Assembly: GCA_033439265.1 (NCBI GenBank)
Contig: JAVTVX010000035.1
Location: 20,672,001-20,736,000, forward strand
Length of the DNA: 64,000 bases
Origin: Dillenia suffruticosa
Taxonomy: Eukaryota; Streptophyta; Magnoliopsida; Dilleniales; Dilleniaceae
Direction of reading: 5' to 3'
This document shows positions 13,151 to 26,300 of the stretch, piece by piece (the stretch's first letter is position 1; every line of letters begins with the position of its first letter). The notes beneath the pieces were generated by a model. It saw only the letters and a program-made list of their open reading frames with translations, was not told the DNA's origin and ran no database searches. A program made the position numbers and the translations under genes.

Positions 13151-13954
13151 AACAAAATATTTGACTTGGTACCGGATCTCTATATATATTCGTAAAAAAT
13201 CCCAAGAACAGTGTTTGTTTGGTATAAAAACCCTATTGGCCAACTTGGTACCAGATCTGATTTCCCCAAGAATGGTGTTTGTTTGGTATCTCTCTTTGTT
13301 GGTCCACCCTATTATGACATTACTTCACTTGGGTCCATTATTGTGTAACCTATAATCTTTGAAGTCTATGATTGGTCGGCATCAACAAAATTTAGGACCA
13401 CCTTTAGTTTTTTTGTACAGATGCAACCAAATAGTGACTTCCACATTGTGTACAAAGATTCACTTCCTGGACTGGAGATTCATTCACCAACCTTAAACCT
13501 CTCATTCATTGGTATAATAGGAAGGATACGAGCACCACATACCAAGAATCGAAATTCGAGTTTTGATAGTGATAAAAATGATGTTTGCAGAGTTTCCTCT
13601 CGATTGGAATCCGATAGTAATTCGATCGAGATTAGTCGGAGTAAAGTTTTAAATACTCGATGATAAATTAAATTTAGAAGACCAAAAAAATTAAACAGGA
13701 TATTAACACAACACAATTGATGTTCATTAACGCCTAGGTTAGTCACCACCCGAAGTGGGGGGAGATAAGGGAAGGCATAGGTTCCATCACGAGGGGAGCT
13801 ATCAAATTTGCTTTTCCATTGTCATATTCCCATAATAACCATGTGAGCTTTTGGATGGATTTTAGTACGAGATATTTTTGTGACCAGACAAGCCCCTCCA
13901 AAAGCTTAAACTTGCGGAGGAAGAATGTTGGCAATATAAAATAATTATTAAACG

Positions 13955-14115
13955 AAACTTATCGAATACTTTATCCCCTTAACTAAAGGTTTTGAGTTTA
14001 AATTTTAAAAATGACGAAAAATTATTTTAGAGAGTTAATCCTTAAAAATGGACCCCACAATACTCAAACTAAATTAGTCAGATAAAACTCATGAAAACCA
14101 AAAAATAAAATAATA
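13955..14115 (+). repeat. Copy of the dispersed SINE-like repeat family
   Basis: One of the clearest copies. CTTAACTAAAGGTTTTGAG is followed by TTTAAATTTTAAAAATGACG, then by AGAGAGTTAATCCTTAAAAA, then by ACTCAAACTAAATTAGTCAG. The same landmarks recur in the same order at 26047, 54805 and 58128. Confidence 0.5.
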
Positions 14116-17100
14116 AAATAATTATTAACACCTCTATTTATAATTTTGAATTTCTATAGTGGAGTGATTGTTTCCATTGGTGGGGAAGGCCTGCAAGTGG
14201 ACAGCATCCTTTCTCATTTTCTTTATTTTTTCTACTTTTGTCACGTAAAATTTTATAAGTTATAATACTAAGTGATATTCGTCTCCAGTAAATTACAATT
14301 TGCTCCCTAAAATTTATAATTTGACCATGAAATATTAAGAAAAAATTTATCTAAAAAATTTTAAGAAAAAAATTCAAATGTTATTTATCTCTTTTAACTT
14401 TTTATTTATAGAGTAATTAAAACCAACTAAACATTCTATTACCCTAATTTATTTTTTTTGGCCTACAACGTCTCTTTCTCTCCTCCTCTCTCTTTCCCCC
14501 ACCAATCCACTGCTACCCATGTAAACCCTCTCTATTCTCTAACCTGGATACGTACTCTCCATGTCCCTCTCATTCTCCCTCTTACGTATTTCTTTTTGTA
14601 TTTTTCATTAATTTATCAATTTTTCCTCTTTAGTGAATAAATTTCCTCAATTTTTCTTTTTTTTTTTCCTTTAAAATTTGCCTTCAAGTTTTCTTCTTTC
14701 ACGATAGTTTTTTTTTTTTTTTTTTTTTTGCAATTTTTCATCTTCAATTGATAAACTATTTAATTAATTGGTAGAAGAATAGAACCATTTTTGAACTACC
14801 AATACCTTCCTGAAAAAATTTTACATTCACAAATAGGTGTCTTATTTTATTTTATTTTTCTTATTTTTGTTTAATAAATCCAAATGAAATCTTAGAGTTA
14901 GTTTTTGAATTCATGTACTTATATTTGTGTATTTTTGTATACATCTATGCTGAATTGGGATTTGAAAAAAAGGTTTCTTGAAATCTGCTCATATGATGAG
15001 ATAATAAATGTTCTTTTTTCTATTAACCGATATTCGAATCTGGAATTTTTAGGTTTGAAGAGAAAAGTTATAGCCACTGGACTCTCCAGATAATAAGTGT
15101 TCTGCTTACTCTATTATGTGTGCTTATTCACGTAACACTTCAGATTCTAAGCTCACTTCATGGAGACAACATGATTTCTTTTTATTTTTTTAAGAAAAAA
15201 ATCATGTTGGTACCTAAAGGCTTATTAATCAATCTGTTTATTCAGCTGGATTTTAAATTTCTAAATTTTAATATATTATTGAAAATAATTATTTTAATAT
15301 TTAATTTTTAGGGCGTTTGAAATATGTATCTTGTCATGTACTTTATCCCCTCGGAATATTTTTTAGAATCCATTATTTAATAAAATCTAAAATAATACGA
15401 GAATATGAGTGAGTCAAACCCTTTCTTTACCCTATTTAAAAAAAAAAATTCATTTGATTAGTCGTACCATGTTAGACGAAGTGTAAAATATAAAACAATT
15501 AATAACATTTTTTTATACAAATTTAAGACTCATGAAATTATGAATTATTGTCACCATCTTCTGGACAATCATGTTAATATTTTATCTTATCATTTGGTTG
15601 GAGCTTTTTTGGGTTAAGGGTATCGTATTATCCTCCTCAAGAATGTCGCATAATACCTTCCCTGAATGTAATTGTGACATATTGAGACAAACCCATAAGG
15701 TACAACGTTGTCTTATCAAGATTTACTTCTCAAGAGTTCCAATGTTCCAGACGTGTGGTTAGGGTATAGTCAACAAGAGTTGCTGTCTATCACTGCTCAC
15801 TTGCTCCAAAAGAGTATGTAAGATCGAAGGAACTGCAAAGTTAATCCTAAATTCCTACAATCAAGCATCACTTACTCCACCCCCCCCTCCCGGCCCCCGC
15901 CCCCGCCCCCGCCCCCGCCCCCGGTTCTAGGGGTGGCTTCCTGCGCCAAATAGAGGCGGTCAATAGGCAAATAAGATACATGCCTCCGCATATTATTATC
16001 TAACAATGAATAAAAGAATAAATAGATTATAATTCAACTAATATTATTCATTCTTTTTTAAAAATATCTGAGTTTGTTTATTTAAAAAAAAAAAAATTAC
16101 AATGAACAAAGAAATTGATGTCTCACATGATTTGGTTAAGATTTGTAATATCTTATCATCAAATTAAATGAAATGCCTTGGATGATATATTGTTTGATTC
16201 TAGTTTTAAATATTTAAATTCCAATATCTCATTTGTACAAGATAATGCAAGTATTCTTTTGAAAAATTAGCACTAGCATATCTTGTACTCCATCAAATTT
16301 ATTACAAATATCAATATCTCTCATAAAGTTCCTTTTTTATTAATTAATCGATATCTGATAATTAATTTATTAATTTTTACTAATTTAACTCGAATTAAAA
16401 ATGAATCCTTCCCACACTTATTTTTTTTTCATTTTCAATATTTTTAAGAACTTAATTAAAAATTCAGTATATTTACCATTGAATCGATCTCAAAAGTTTT
16501 TTTTAATACACCATAAAAATATTCATTCTCTTTTACCAGACAATTGTCCCTCCTTTTCTTTTCCTTGGCCCGCCCGGGGGGAATCTTAGGGCACGAGAAA
16601 ATGGGCTGATAAATTACTTTTAAATTTTTTTTCCTTTTTTTTAAATGTATTTAATAAAGAATTTTCTCTCCCTTTAAAATTTAGAGTGAGGGTAATATTT
16701 ATAAGTAGACCAAATGTTACCCTATTAGGAGGTAGGGTAAAGGCAAGGAAAAAAAATAAAATAATAAATATTTCTAAAATATTGTAACACTTATGATTGC
16801 TTTCTTTTCTTTTGGACGATTTTTTTTTTCTTTTCCATCTTTCTAAAAAAGGAAAAATGAGTGAAAATTATAAACAATTTTTTTAAAAAGTAAAAAATTT
16901 CTCTTAATTCAATCATACAAAGGGACATAAAGGGAAATAAATAATTTTTATGGAGTAAATGTTCTAAGAGTAACTTTAGTGGAATTATCCCTAAATTATT
17001 ACTCTTCTGTTGGAATTTTTTACATGAAAAAGGGACAAATAACTCAAATTTTCGATAATTATAATAAATAAGAAGATTTTATTTATTTTTTATAAGATCA

Positions 17101-17155
17101 TTCCTGGGAAATCTCATGGATGGAAGCTTTTGTAATCATTAAGGAGTTTTATAGT

Positions 17156-17200
<45 letters not shown>

Positions 17201-17778
17201 GTGCTAAGTTTCCTCCATTACCGTTGGATCTTGTTTAGATGGAAAGATTAGGGAAAAAAAAAAAAAGAAGAAAGGATTAAAAGATGAATTTATGATTTTT
17301 TTTCTAAGAATTTAGAAAAGATAGAAAAAGAAAAAATTAGGTAGAAATGAGATCTCTTGAAATTTTTCTCAAAAAAATATAAAAAACGAAGAGAAAAGAA
17401 AATATTAGAGTTAAAAAATTATTATATTTTAAAAGTATCATTTAAAAATTGAAAACAAAATTTTTTATTTCCAAAAACTCTAATTTCTTTTCATTTTTTT
17501 TTTATAAGACTCACAAACAATATAACTTTTTTCTTTTCTCTCTTAACCGATCTTTCCTTTCCTCGCCAAAGCACCCAAACATACCGTTAGAAATGAAGTT
17601 TTTTTTTTTGGGCGGGGGAGGGGGGGGGGGGGGTTGGCTTTTGGAGAGGAGGCCTGAGCTGAGCTGACCCCTCCAAATCTCAAATCTCAATCCCATCATT
17701 TTCACATCATCATATGCTCTCCTCTCCCCCAATCAAACACAGTAAAAAAACAAAAGGTGAAATCATCAGGTAAAATAT

Positions 17779-17780
<2 letters not shown>

Positions 17781-17839
<59 letters not shown>

Positions 17840-18065
17840 ACTCCTCATTTAACACTCACCGATGTGACCAAAAGTTCTCTATTATCTCCACCACTCCCTT
17901 TACATAGCGCGTAAAGCCATCACACCAGATATTTCCTTCTTTTTCTTTTCTAATGCAACCATTCGCAGTCGTTAGTTCCCTCTTTCTCACAATTTTTTTT
18001 TTTTTTTTTTTTTATTTCTTTTGATGCACCCGAACTCAAACCGTAAAGAAAATAAAGTACAAGCA

Positions 18066-18104
<39 letters not shown>

Positions 18105-18508
18105 GCAATTTGGGCTACTTAGACAGAATAATTTGTCTGAAGTTCTCCAAATAGAATAATATTAAAATTTGATTCTTGGAACTTATATTAGAAAAAGTTT
18201 GAAATTGAATACAATATTTACCCAATTTGCTTATTTAATATGGAGTGTCCAATGATTTTATAAGCATTTATAAATAATTTTTTCTAAATATCAATCTGTA
18301 CAACATATAGTGTTAAATTTTTTATTAAATCATTAATATATTTTAATTATTTATTTATTAAATAAAAAATTATTAATAATTGATATAATCTGATACATGA
18401 AATTAAATCTATTTAATTATTAATTCATTTTAGTCCTTATATCTGATTTGAATATAAAATCATAACACAAAATTGAAGAGTTATAATTTTTATTTAAAAA
18501 GTAAAAAC

Positions 18509-18565
<57 letters not shown>

Positions 18566-18799
18566 TGGGAATCTTCTCTTAAAATTCTAATAATAGAAAG
18601 GGGGGTTGCGTGAATAATAAATCCACAAGAGTTGATTGGTTATGGAACTTATATGATCCCACGGAGGGAGAAACTCTTATCTGATTTATTGCTATTGCAT
18701 GGGGGGTGGGTGGGGGAGGGGAGCAAGGTGACGGGCTAGTTGATACACTTTGCTCTTTTAATCTTATGATTTGAAATTTGAATATCATGTAATCAAGTA

Positions 18800-18867
<68 letters not shown>
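17781..18867. repeat. Cluster of three long (GA)n microsatellites
   Basis: Three uninterrupted GA arrays lie within 1.1 kb: 17781-17836, 18509-18562 and 18803-18867, all with GA on the plus strand. Between them are a T-tract near 17993-18014, an (ATT)n array at 18067-18104 and a GGGGGGTGGGTGGGGGAGGGG run at about 18700-18721. No gene is recognisable. Such arrays can bind plant BPC/GAGA-binding proteins, but here that is only possible. Confidence 0.85.
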
Positions 18868-18868
<1 letters not shown>

Positions 18869-19663
18869 CGTGAATTGATTAATTTTGTTTTACTTCGACC
18901 CTACTTACTTGGCTTCATTAATAATACTAATCCCTTTGACAATGATGCATTACCCTCCCAACTCCAATTATTATAACCTCGTCCCAACTTTAATGGAATC
19001 ATTAATTCAATCCCCCCTTCCCCTTCCCCTTCCCCTTCCCCATTATTTAACTCATTATTATATGCAAAACCCATGTTACCCCTCTTCGTTGCTGTATTAT
19101 CTTTAATTGAATACCGAAGAGCTCCTACAACTACAAGAGACAACCACAGCACTGCATTTATAAAAACGAGCATTACGTTGACGTTAGAATTTATAATTTT
19201 TATAGTATTTTTAAAATTCTCTTTTTAAAAATTACAGAAGGATCACATTGTAGTTGTTCTGGTCAAAGGTTGAAGCGCTATTGTGTTTAATTAATGATAT
19301 CATAAGATGGAACCCTTTGTAAACAAGTGTATCTGTGGGCATTGGTATAGCTATAGAGGCTGTAAACACATGGCTAGTAGTAATTGGCATCCAAACTTGT
19401 TTAATATTTCAGCTTCTTTTTCTCATATAGTTGTTTTTTTTTTTTAAGTTACATGATCTGCACTGCCTTTCGTGAAGATTTTGGATGCAAATAAAAAGAA
19501 AGGGGTCCATAAAAACATATGCATGAGATTCTTTATTAGACAGAAATGATGATTATTCTCTATTTTAGTGCCAATCACTATCAAACTTTCATTGTTATGG
19601 CGTACTTCACATATTTCCTCTCCTGCTCATTCACCTCACATCTCAAAACCATCAACACCATAC

Positions 19664-19694
<31 letters not shown>

Positions 19695-20901
19695 AGAGCA
19701 ATGAAAAAATTATCATTATCAATGCAAGGCCAGGTTGTGGGTGCAACATTTGAGAAATTTTCGAGCCGGAGGAAGTGGAAGCCACAAAAATAGGGCATAG
19801 GAAAATCAAAACTGCCATGGGCATGCAAACATGTGCATTTTTCAAGGTGTAGGCAATGTTGCATATGAGTACAATTATTGGGTTATGAACCCAACCCACC
19901 TGGGGTGACGCCCCACCAACCGATCGAGCCATCACATGTTTCATTTGGTGGGCCGTCGTTACCCTGATTCAAATGTGAACCAGTTGGCACATAAACATCA
20001 TCAATTGTGAGTTGCTTTTTCTTGGTATCATGTCTTGGACATCACCTGATATTCAGGTTTTATTTCGACTAATCTGAATCGATCACTGCAGTGCTTTCTT
20101 TCGGAGGGCGAATCTCCTAACGGAGAATGTTCCATATACATGAGAGCTCGATACTCCCAACAGAAGTTGAATATCGATTATATTTAAAGGTATTCAACTT
20201 CGCATCCAATTGAATCAACACATACCTTGTGAGTTTCTTTGATACTAAAAAAAGAAAAATACCCAAAACTCTCTCTCTTACACTCACTCACTCACTTTTG
20301 GCACCTTTACCTTCATAAACGTACTATTCTGTCATTCTCCCTCGGCAAAAATGCTTGCAATGAATCTGGTACCTGCATTGATAAATTGTATTTTCTGGAT
20401 GGGTTGGAGTTGTTAATGAGAACTTTGGCTTTTGTTTGTTTCGACAGAAAATAGCCACTTTATAAGAAGGTTAAAATTTGCCGATAGTACTTTGAAACCC
20501 ATTTTTCTCATTTTTTTTCTGCTTTTCTTTTATCACGTAATTAATAATTTTAAATTTTATTCTGTAATTTCTTTACCAACAATATTAATCTCTTACTAGG
20601 GTTTTATTTATTATTTTCTAAAATTATTAAAAATATATATACACACACATAAATTTGTAGTTATTAAGTTATTATTTTTATAAAATTAAATAAAAAATAA
20701 TTATAAAATTATAAAATATAAATTATTATGGGTATCAATACCATCATCTGCAAGAAAATCCCCCTATTTGCACCCTATCCTCTGTATTAGTGGAATTGCA
20801 GAGTTAAAAAAAAGGAAGGAGTAGAGAGCTGTCTTTATTGGACACAAATAAACAATGACAACTTGATTCACACGAATCTTAAGTAGTCACCAACCACTCC
20901 T
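18868..20901. other. Intergenic sequence upstream of the polyamine oxidase gene
   Basis: No gene is supported. It holds a CCCCTT repeat at 19013-19041 and a (GT)n at about 19667-19694. Around 20000-20230 is a moderately GC stretch that may be an old repeat (CGAATCTCCTAACGGAGAAT). Confidence 0.5.
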
Positions 20902-20908
20902 TATAAAA
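20902..20908 (+). promoter_or_regulatory. TATA box of the polyamine oxidase gene
   Basis: TATAAAA 157 bases before the ATG at 21065. The leader in between ends in a (GA)n tract (about 21040-21064) that abuts the start codon. Confidence 0.6.
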
Positions 20909-21064
20909 TCCTCTGAGGGTAAACCCATAAACTCGCCTTACAATTCTTAAATTTTGCTTTACCCCCTTTTGCATCTCTATCTCTACCTCCCTTGTATTCC
21001 CTTGTGTGCTACAACATCTTGGGCGGAAAACGAAGATAAGAGAGAGAGAGAGAGAGAGAGAGAG

Positions 21065-22744
21065 ATGGTGGTGAAGAAGCCACGAATTGTGATAGTTGGA
21101 GCTGGAATGGCAGGCTTAACAGCAGCCAACAAGCTTTACACTTGCAAAGGCTCAGAAGAAGCTTTTGAGCTGTGTGTAGTTGAAGGTGGGAACAGAATTG
21201 GTGGAAGAATCAACAGTTCTGAGTTCTGTGGAGACAGAATTGAAATGGGTGCTACTTGGATCCATGGGATTTTTGGCAGCCCGGTTCACAAAATTGCTCG
21301 GGAAATCAATTCCTTAGAATCAGACGAACCATGGGAATGCATGGATAATTTCCCAGATAAGCCTCTCACTGTTGCTGAAGGTGGGTATGTGCTAAATCCA
21401 AGTATTGTTGAACCTGTCTCAACATTGTTTGAAAAGTTCATGGATTTTGCTCAGGGAAAGCTAGTTGAAAGCTGCAGCGTAGAAGAAAAAGGAGGTGTTG
21501 ATTACTGCGAGCTTGCATCTAAAGTACCAGAGAAGTTGAGTATTGGTTCATTTTTGAGGAAAGGGCTGGAATCTTACTGGGATTTGGTTAATAATCCACA
21601 GGAAGAAGAAGGGGAGCTAAAAGGGTTTGGGAAGTGGAACTTGAAGTTGCTTCAAGAAGGAATTTTTGCAATGTATGAGAACATCCAGAGGACTTATACT
21701 TCTGCAGGTGATTTATTGACTCTAGATTTTAATTCTGAGAGCGAGTATAGAATGTTTCCTGGTGAGGAGATTACAATTGCTAAAGGGTATTTGAGCATAA
21801 TTGAGTCTTTAGCTTCTGTTTTGCCATCTGGGTTGATTCAATTAGGCAAAAAAGTTTCAAAAATTGAGTGGTTACCTGAAGGTCATAATTTGCACTCTTT
21901 GGAAAATGGGAATGTTAATAAGCCTGTGAAGCTACATTTTCGTGATGGGTCTGTGATGTGTGCAGACCATGTTATTGTCACAGTTTCTTTGGGGGTGTTA
22001 AAGGCTGGAATTCAAGAGAATTCTAGCTTGTTTAGTCCTACTTTGCCTGCTTTCAAGATTGAGGCTATTAAGAGGCTTGGATTTGGTGTTGTTAACAAGT
22101 TGTTCTTACAACTAAGTCCAACCCCTGATTGGAAATCTTGGGATTTTGACAAATTCCCATTCCTGCATATGGTTTTTCATAGGTCGGATTCGGGTTTGAG
22201 GCACATGAAAATTCCATGGTGGATGAGAAGGACTGCTTCGCTTTGCCCAATCTATCGGAATTCAAGTGTGTTGTTGTCTTGGTTCGCAGGTGATGAAGCT
22301 CTTGAGCTAGAATCACTAAGTGATGAGGAGATTGTTAGTGGGGTCTCAAATACAGTTTCAAGTTTTTTAGCCAATTCCCAACAGGACAAGGAAATGAATT
22401 CAGAATCCCATCATGGTAATTGCAATGACAATTTGAAGGAATTGAAGTTCACAAAGGTCTTGAAGAGTCAATGGGGCAGTGACCCTCTATTCATGGGGTC
22501 ATACAGCTATGTTGCGGTTGGATCAAGCGGAGATGATTTGGATACAATGGCTGAGCCATTGCCAAAAGCTAGCAATTGTGGGTCAGTTACAAATAGTCCA
22601 CTTCAAATTCTATTTGCAGGTGAAGCAACTCACAGAACCCATTATTCTACTACTCATGGAGCTTATTTTAGTGGCATTAGAGAAGCTAATAGGCTTCTCC
22701 AACACTATAACTGTGGTGGAGTTTCAGAGTTGGTGCACCATTAG
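21065..22744 (+). CDS. PAO5: Probable polyamine oxidase 5 (FAD-dependent, intronless)
   Basis: Flavin amine oxidase of 559 residues that oxidises polyamines; plant PAO5-type enzymes act on thermospermine/spermine by back-conversion, probably in the cytosol. Residues 7-24 hold the Rossmann dinucleotide-binding motif (VGAGMAG), followed by RIGGRIN and the GATWIHG substrate/FAD region. The C-terminus has the second FAD motif (LFAGEATHRTHYSTTHGAY). A basic-charged insertion and a missing signal peptide fit PAO5 rather than the apoplastic PAO1. The gene has no intron, as in Arabidopsis PAO5, whereas other plant PAO genes have several. The frame is open 37 codons further upstream, but that part reads through leader and GA-repeat sequence. 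Family starts of the type MVVKKPRIVIVGAG support the ATG at 21065. No frameshift or missing key residue is seen. Confidence 0.93.
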   Translation: MVVKKPRIVIVGAGMAGLTAANKLYTCKGSEEAFELCVVEGGNRIGGRINSSEFCGDRIEMGATWIHGIFGSPVHKIAREINSLESDEPWECMDNFPDKPLTVAEGGYVLNPSIVEPVSTLFEKFMDFAQGKLVESCSVEEKGGVDYCELASKVPEKLSIGSFLRKGLESYWDLVNNPQEEEGELKGFGKWNLKLLQEGIFAMYENIQRTYTSAGDLLTLDFNSESEYRMFPGEEITIAKGYLSIIESLASVLPSGLIQLGKKVSKIEWLPEGHNLHSLENGNVNKPVKLHFRDGSVMCADHVIVTVSLGVLKAGIQENSSLFSPTLPAFKIEAIKRLGFGVVNKLFLQLSPTPDWKSWDFDKFPFLHMVFHRSDSGLRHMKIPWWMRRTASLCPIYRNSSVLLSWFAGDEALELESLSDEEIVSGVSNTVSSFLANSQQDKEMNSESHHGNCNDNLKELKFTKVLKSQWGSDPLFMGSYSYVAVGSSGDDLDTMAEPLPKASNCGSVTNSPLQILFAGEATHRTHYSTTHGAYFSGIREANRLLQHYNCGGVSELVHH

Positions 22745-22888
22745 TAGGACGCCTTTGGCATCGTTATTGTTTTAGTTATTAAATTTACATATTTCTTTTT
22801 TTTAAATCTAATTTCTCCTTCTCAAAAAAAAAAAAATTATTCATTTGAAACATGTTTCTATCTTTTTATAAAGTGACGATGATGGCTT

Positions 22889-22925
<37 letters not shown>

Positions 22926-23349
22926 ACAGAAATTAGGAGAGGGACTGAAAGAGAGAGACGTGGACATTTTTAGGTGTACTGAATGAATTTTAAAGAAGCT
23001 TCTTTTCATTTCTATATTGCTTGGCTCTCCCTTTTGTTTATGTGAGTTTTCCTTTTCTCTCCTATTTGATGGTTACATTGCATGTTCAAAGCAAACCAAA
23101 GTTGAGAGATTATGTTGAGGATTTGAACATTTGAAAGACATAAAAGAAGAAAAAGTTAATGATACCTATCATCATCATCTCTTTATCATCATCATCGCTC
23201 TCTCTCTCTCCATATAAGAGTTCTCTTTTGTGTGATAAGTGGACAGGATCCGATAAACCCGGCTCTTTCCAGCTTGGAATCTCTTCAGTTACTTTCTTGC
23301 ATTATACTCTTGTTTGCTTGTCAATGCCATGCAGTTTGTGATCATAAAT

Positions 23350-23381
<32 letters not shown>

Positions 23382-26300
23382 GTCCAAAGGGCACCTAATT
23401 CTGTGATATGTTGGAGAATCCTAGAATTGACCAATCCGAATCTGGTCAAAAGACACAAAACTAGAAATCTTTGTAAATGCATGTCAACTTATATTTAATC
23501 CAAATGAGACTCAACTGTTTGTTCAATTAAATATTTATACATTTATTCAGTACACACTAAAAGACAATGACTTAAACTTTGTTTTAGATTGGTCATGAAA
23601 GAAATTTTGGCTTTGAATCAACAGAGGTGTTCTTTCTATTGGAAATAGGGAAAAATAGACAAAAATGAATTAGGTGGCCGAAGTCATGTAGTTTTCTTTG
23701 GAAGGGATGGAATTTTTGGGTCCCCCGCTGTCAAACCCATCCAGTGCAACTCCTGCTTAATATCCAGCATTATTTGCCAATTCCATCTCAGTATGATTCG
23801 TTTCCAAAATGTACTCGGCAATGAGACCCCAGTACAGATTATAATAGCCATCTGATTGGCTTTGATCTTTTGGTGCTGAAGAAGCTACCCCTATTGTGGG
23901 ACCAGACAGACATTTTGCTCCCTGGCTCTTAAAACAGACGAGTACCAATTGGCCTATTCATGCCCTCATTTGCATTTCTTCCGTAGTATCCCCAAATCCT
24001 TGCCTCGTATTTTTGTCACACGTACAAATTGAATGTTCACAAGCATCCTGAAAAACGATTGCTTATGATCATGTACATTACATTTAATGCAGATATTCAT
24101 AGTCATAGACATTATTTTAAATTAAAAGAATTAGAGCTAAGTGAATCAATTAAAACCATTTTTGAAAACTTTGTGAGGATGGCAATTGATCTTTTCGGGG
24201 GTATCTATTTTGAGTTGGAGACACCGAATGGTTAAATCAAAGGAGCTGTTCACGGCAACTCTATTATTGTAGAGATTTTTGCCAGGCAATTGCAATTCTC
24301 CCTAAAAAAATGAAATGGCCAATGGCCCACTTGCTGTCTCTTTATTTTTGCCCTTTGCTGGTTTCAATCACTCTTTGATGATGGTGCAAAATCACAGATC
24401 AATCTGTCACACCCCTTTGTTTTGCTTCATCCATTCATCATAAACAAACAAATCAGCATCTCTTATTCACTCACTACACTCACACAGCCCCACCAAATGG
24501 CTTTTCGAACATTTTGATCTCCCTTTATTTGCGAATTGGTTAGCAAAGAATTTACTCCTTAATTGATATATAATAAAATTTAAAATAACAAATCTTACTA
24601 CAAGCAAAATTATTTATCATAATATTCAAAAAATATTTAAGTTGATTATTATCTTTCTTTTTTATCTGATTATGGTCTTTCACCCCTTTTTAATTCGACC
24701 AAAAAAAAAACCGAGAGAAAAAATCATTTTATTTAATTTCCTCTCAATACTAAAAAAGAGGAAAAACCTAAAAGTAAAATACAGTCTCACTATAGGCTTG
24801 ACCCTCTCCTCCTTTTATTGTCCCCCAATCATCATTATCCCAACCTTTATTACCAATAATGCTTCTCAGCTTAACTCTCTTTATTCTTTATTCTTTATTC
24901 TCTCTATTTAACAAAAAGGTAGTTTAAAGCCCAAATGGATCAATGACATGTGCCCATTTGGTGGCTACAAGTGCTAACATCTTTGCTGCTCCTTTGTCAT
25001 TTGCAAGTACTGGGTCTGTTTTTTACTGTTGTTTTTCATTTTTGTCTCAACTCCTCCTCCTTAGTTAACTTTTGAACTATCTTAGCCATTAGATGAAAAC
25101 CCGTTGTATGCAATCCTTGAAATTGACATCGAAGGAGACTATTCAAGTTTGGGGCATCTCATAGTCTTGAAAATCATGATTCACCCATTGTGTCAAGCAA
25201 CATAACTTCTTTGCTTTCTCTAATACTTTTTTGTGATTACCCATTGTTAATACCTTTCTTATGTCTACTTATTCATAATGTGTGTGTGATTTGCAAATCT
25301 TAATCCAAAAAAGTATGGGGCCGCTTGCTTTACTCTCACAAAGTTAAAGACTTCATCTTTTCTATCTCCAATAGAACCAATGGACTTGAGTGAGGAGATT
25401 TTACCATGTTATCATTTAGGTATCCATTTGCTTTTTGCAAAGAACCACTTTAACCTAAAGAGCAAATTGCATGTCTAGAAAAGGGAAAAAAATATCATGT
25501 GTAGGGATCTAGAGGTCTAGTCATATAGGGCTTTAAGGGCTTCCCTACCACCTTTCAAGGTCCTTCACTCTTTTTTTATCCTCTTCCACAAATGACAACC
25601 ATGTTGTTCCAAAAAGTTTTTCTCTTGGATCTGTCCTCCACAAGATTTCAAAAAATAAGATCTTGAATTTGTCCTTTTAATAGTAACGGTCCTTCAATTT
25701 GTTATAAAAAAAAGTAATTATAATAATAAAATTCTTTGCATATAAATCTTTCCCAAACATGATTCTGCGCATTTGATGCCATCATAGGCCAGAGGAGAAT
25801 TTCTTGGCAGTCTCCTTTTACCTTTGTTTTCCTTTGGTGCCCTAGGAATTGAACTTTTATATTAAGCCCATGACAGTAGAAAAATAAAAACAGTAAAAGG
25901 AAGGAAATCATACAGACACAACATTTACCTCCATATGTGTTAACGTTTGATTCTTTTTTTAATTCATTAGGAATATGTGAGATTAATTTTACATAATAAC
26001 AGAGACAATCTTTTCACATACCCTGTAAAATACCAACTGATAATTAATTTAGTGAAAAAGACGTTAGATTTTTTAACAAAAACTCAACTCAAATCTTGAA
26101 AATGAAAAAAAAACTATATTGACAGAGTTTCTCTTATAAAAGGTTTGATAGTAACTCGAATCATATTAATTAAAATATAAGTCCAAAAAATACACTCCGT
26201 AGAATAAACAATGGTAACTAGAACTCAACCCACTCGTTGAAGGAAATTGATCAAATGCATATCCACTAGCCTATGTCAATGGAATTAACCCTTGATTCAA

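Larger units (their letters stand above)
9734..17780. other. Long AT-rich intergenic region with old repeats
   Basis: No gene is supported here. The 3' flank of the upstream gene includes a 22-base direct repeat (ATCGAAAACGACTTC..., about 9868-9912) and CT/T tracts. Beyond that are poly(A)/poly(T) runs, a (TA)n near 12441, a (CCCCCG)n cytosine-rich tract at about 15890-15923 and a (TA)n at about 17165-17195. There are also decayed dispersed repeats, listed separately near 12.1-12.3, 13.0 and 14.0 kb. A G-rich run at 17607-17634 could fold as a G-quadruplex. The ORFs are short, overlap on both strands and lack familiar motifs. Confidence 0.6.

Noticed and set aside
17781-18867. CRISPR-like repeats.
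   Set aside because: The repeats are simple GA microsatellites without unique spacers, in a plant nuclear sequence.
19636-19944. Minus-strand frames of 70 and 102 codons across the (GT)n array.
   Set aside because: The Thr-His runs are translated microsatellite and the rest has no recognisable motif.
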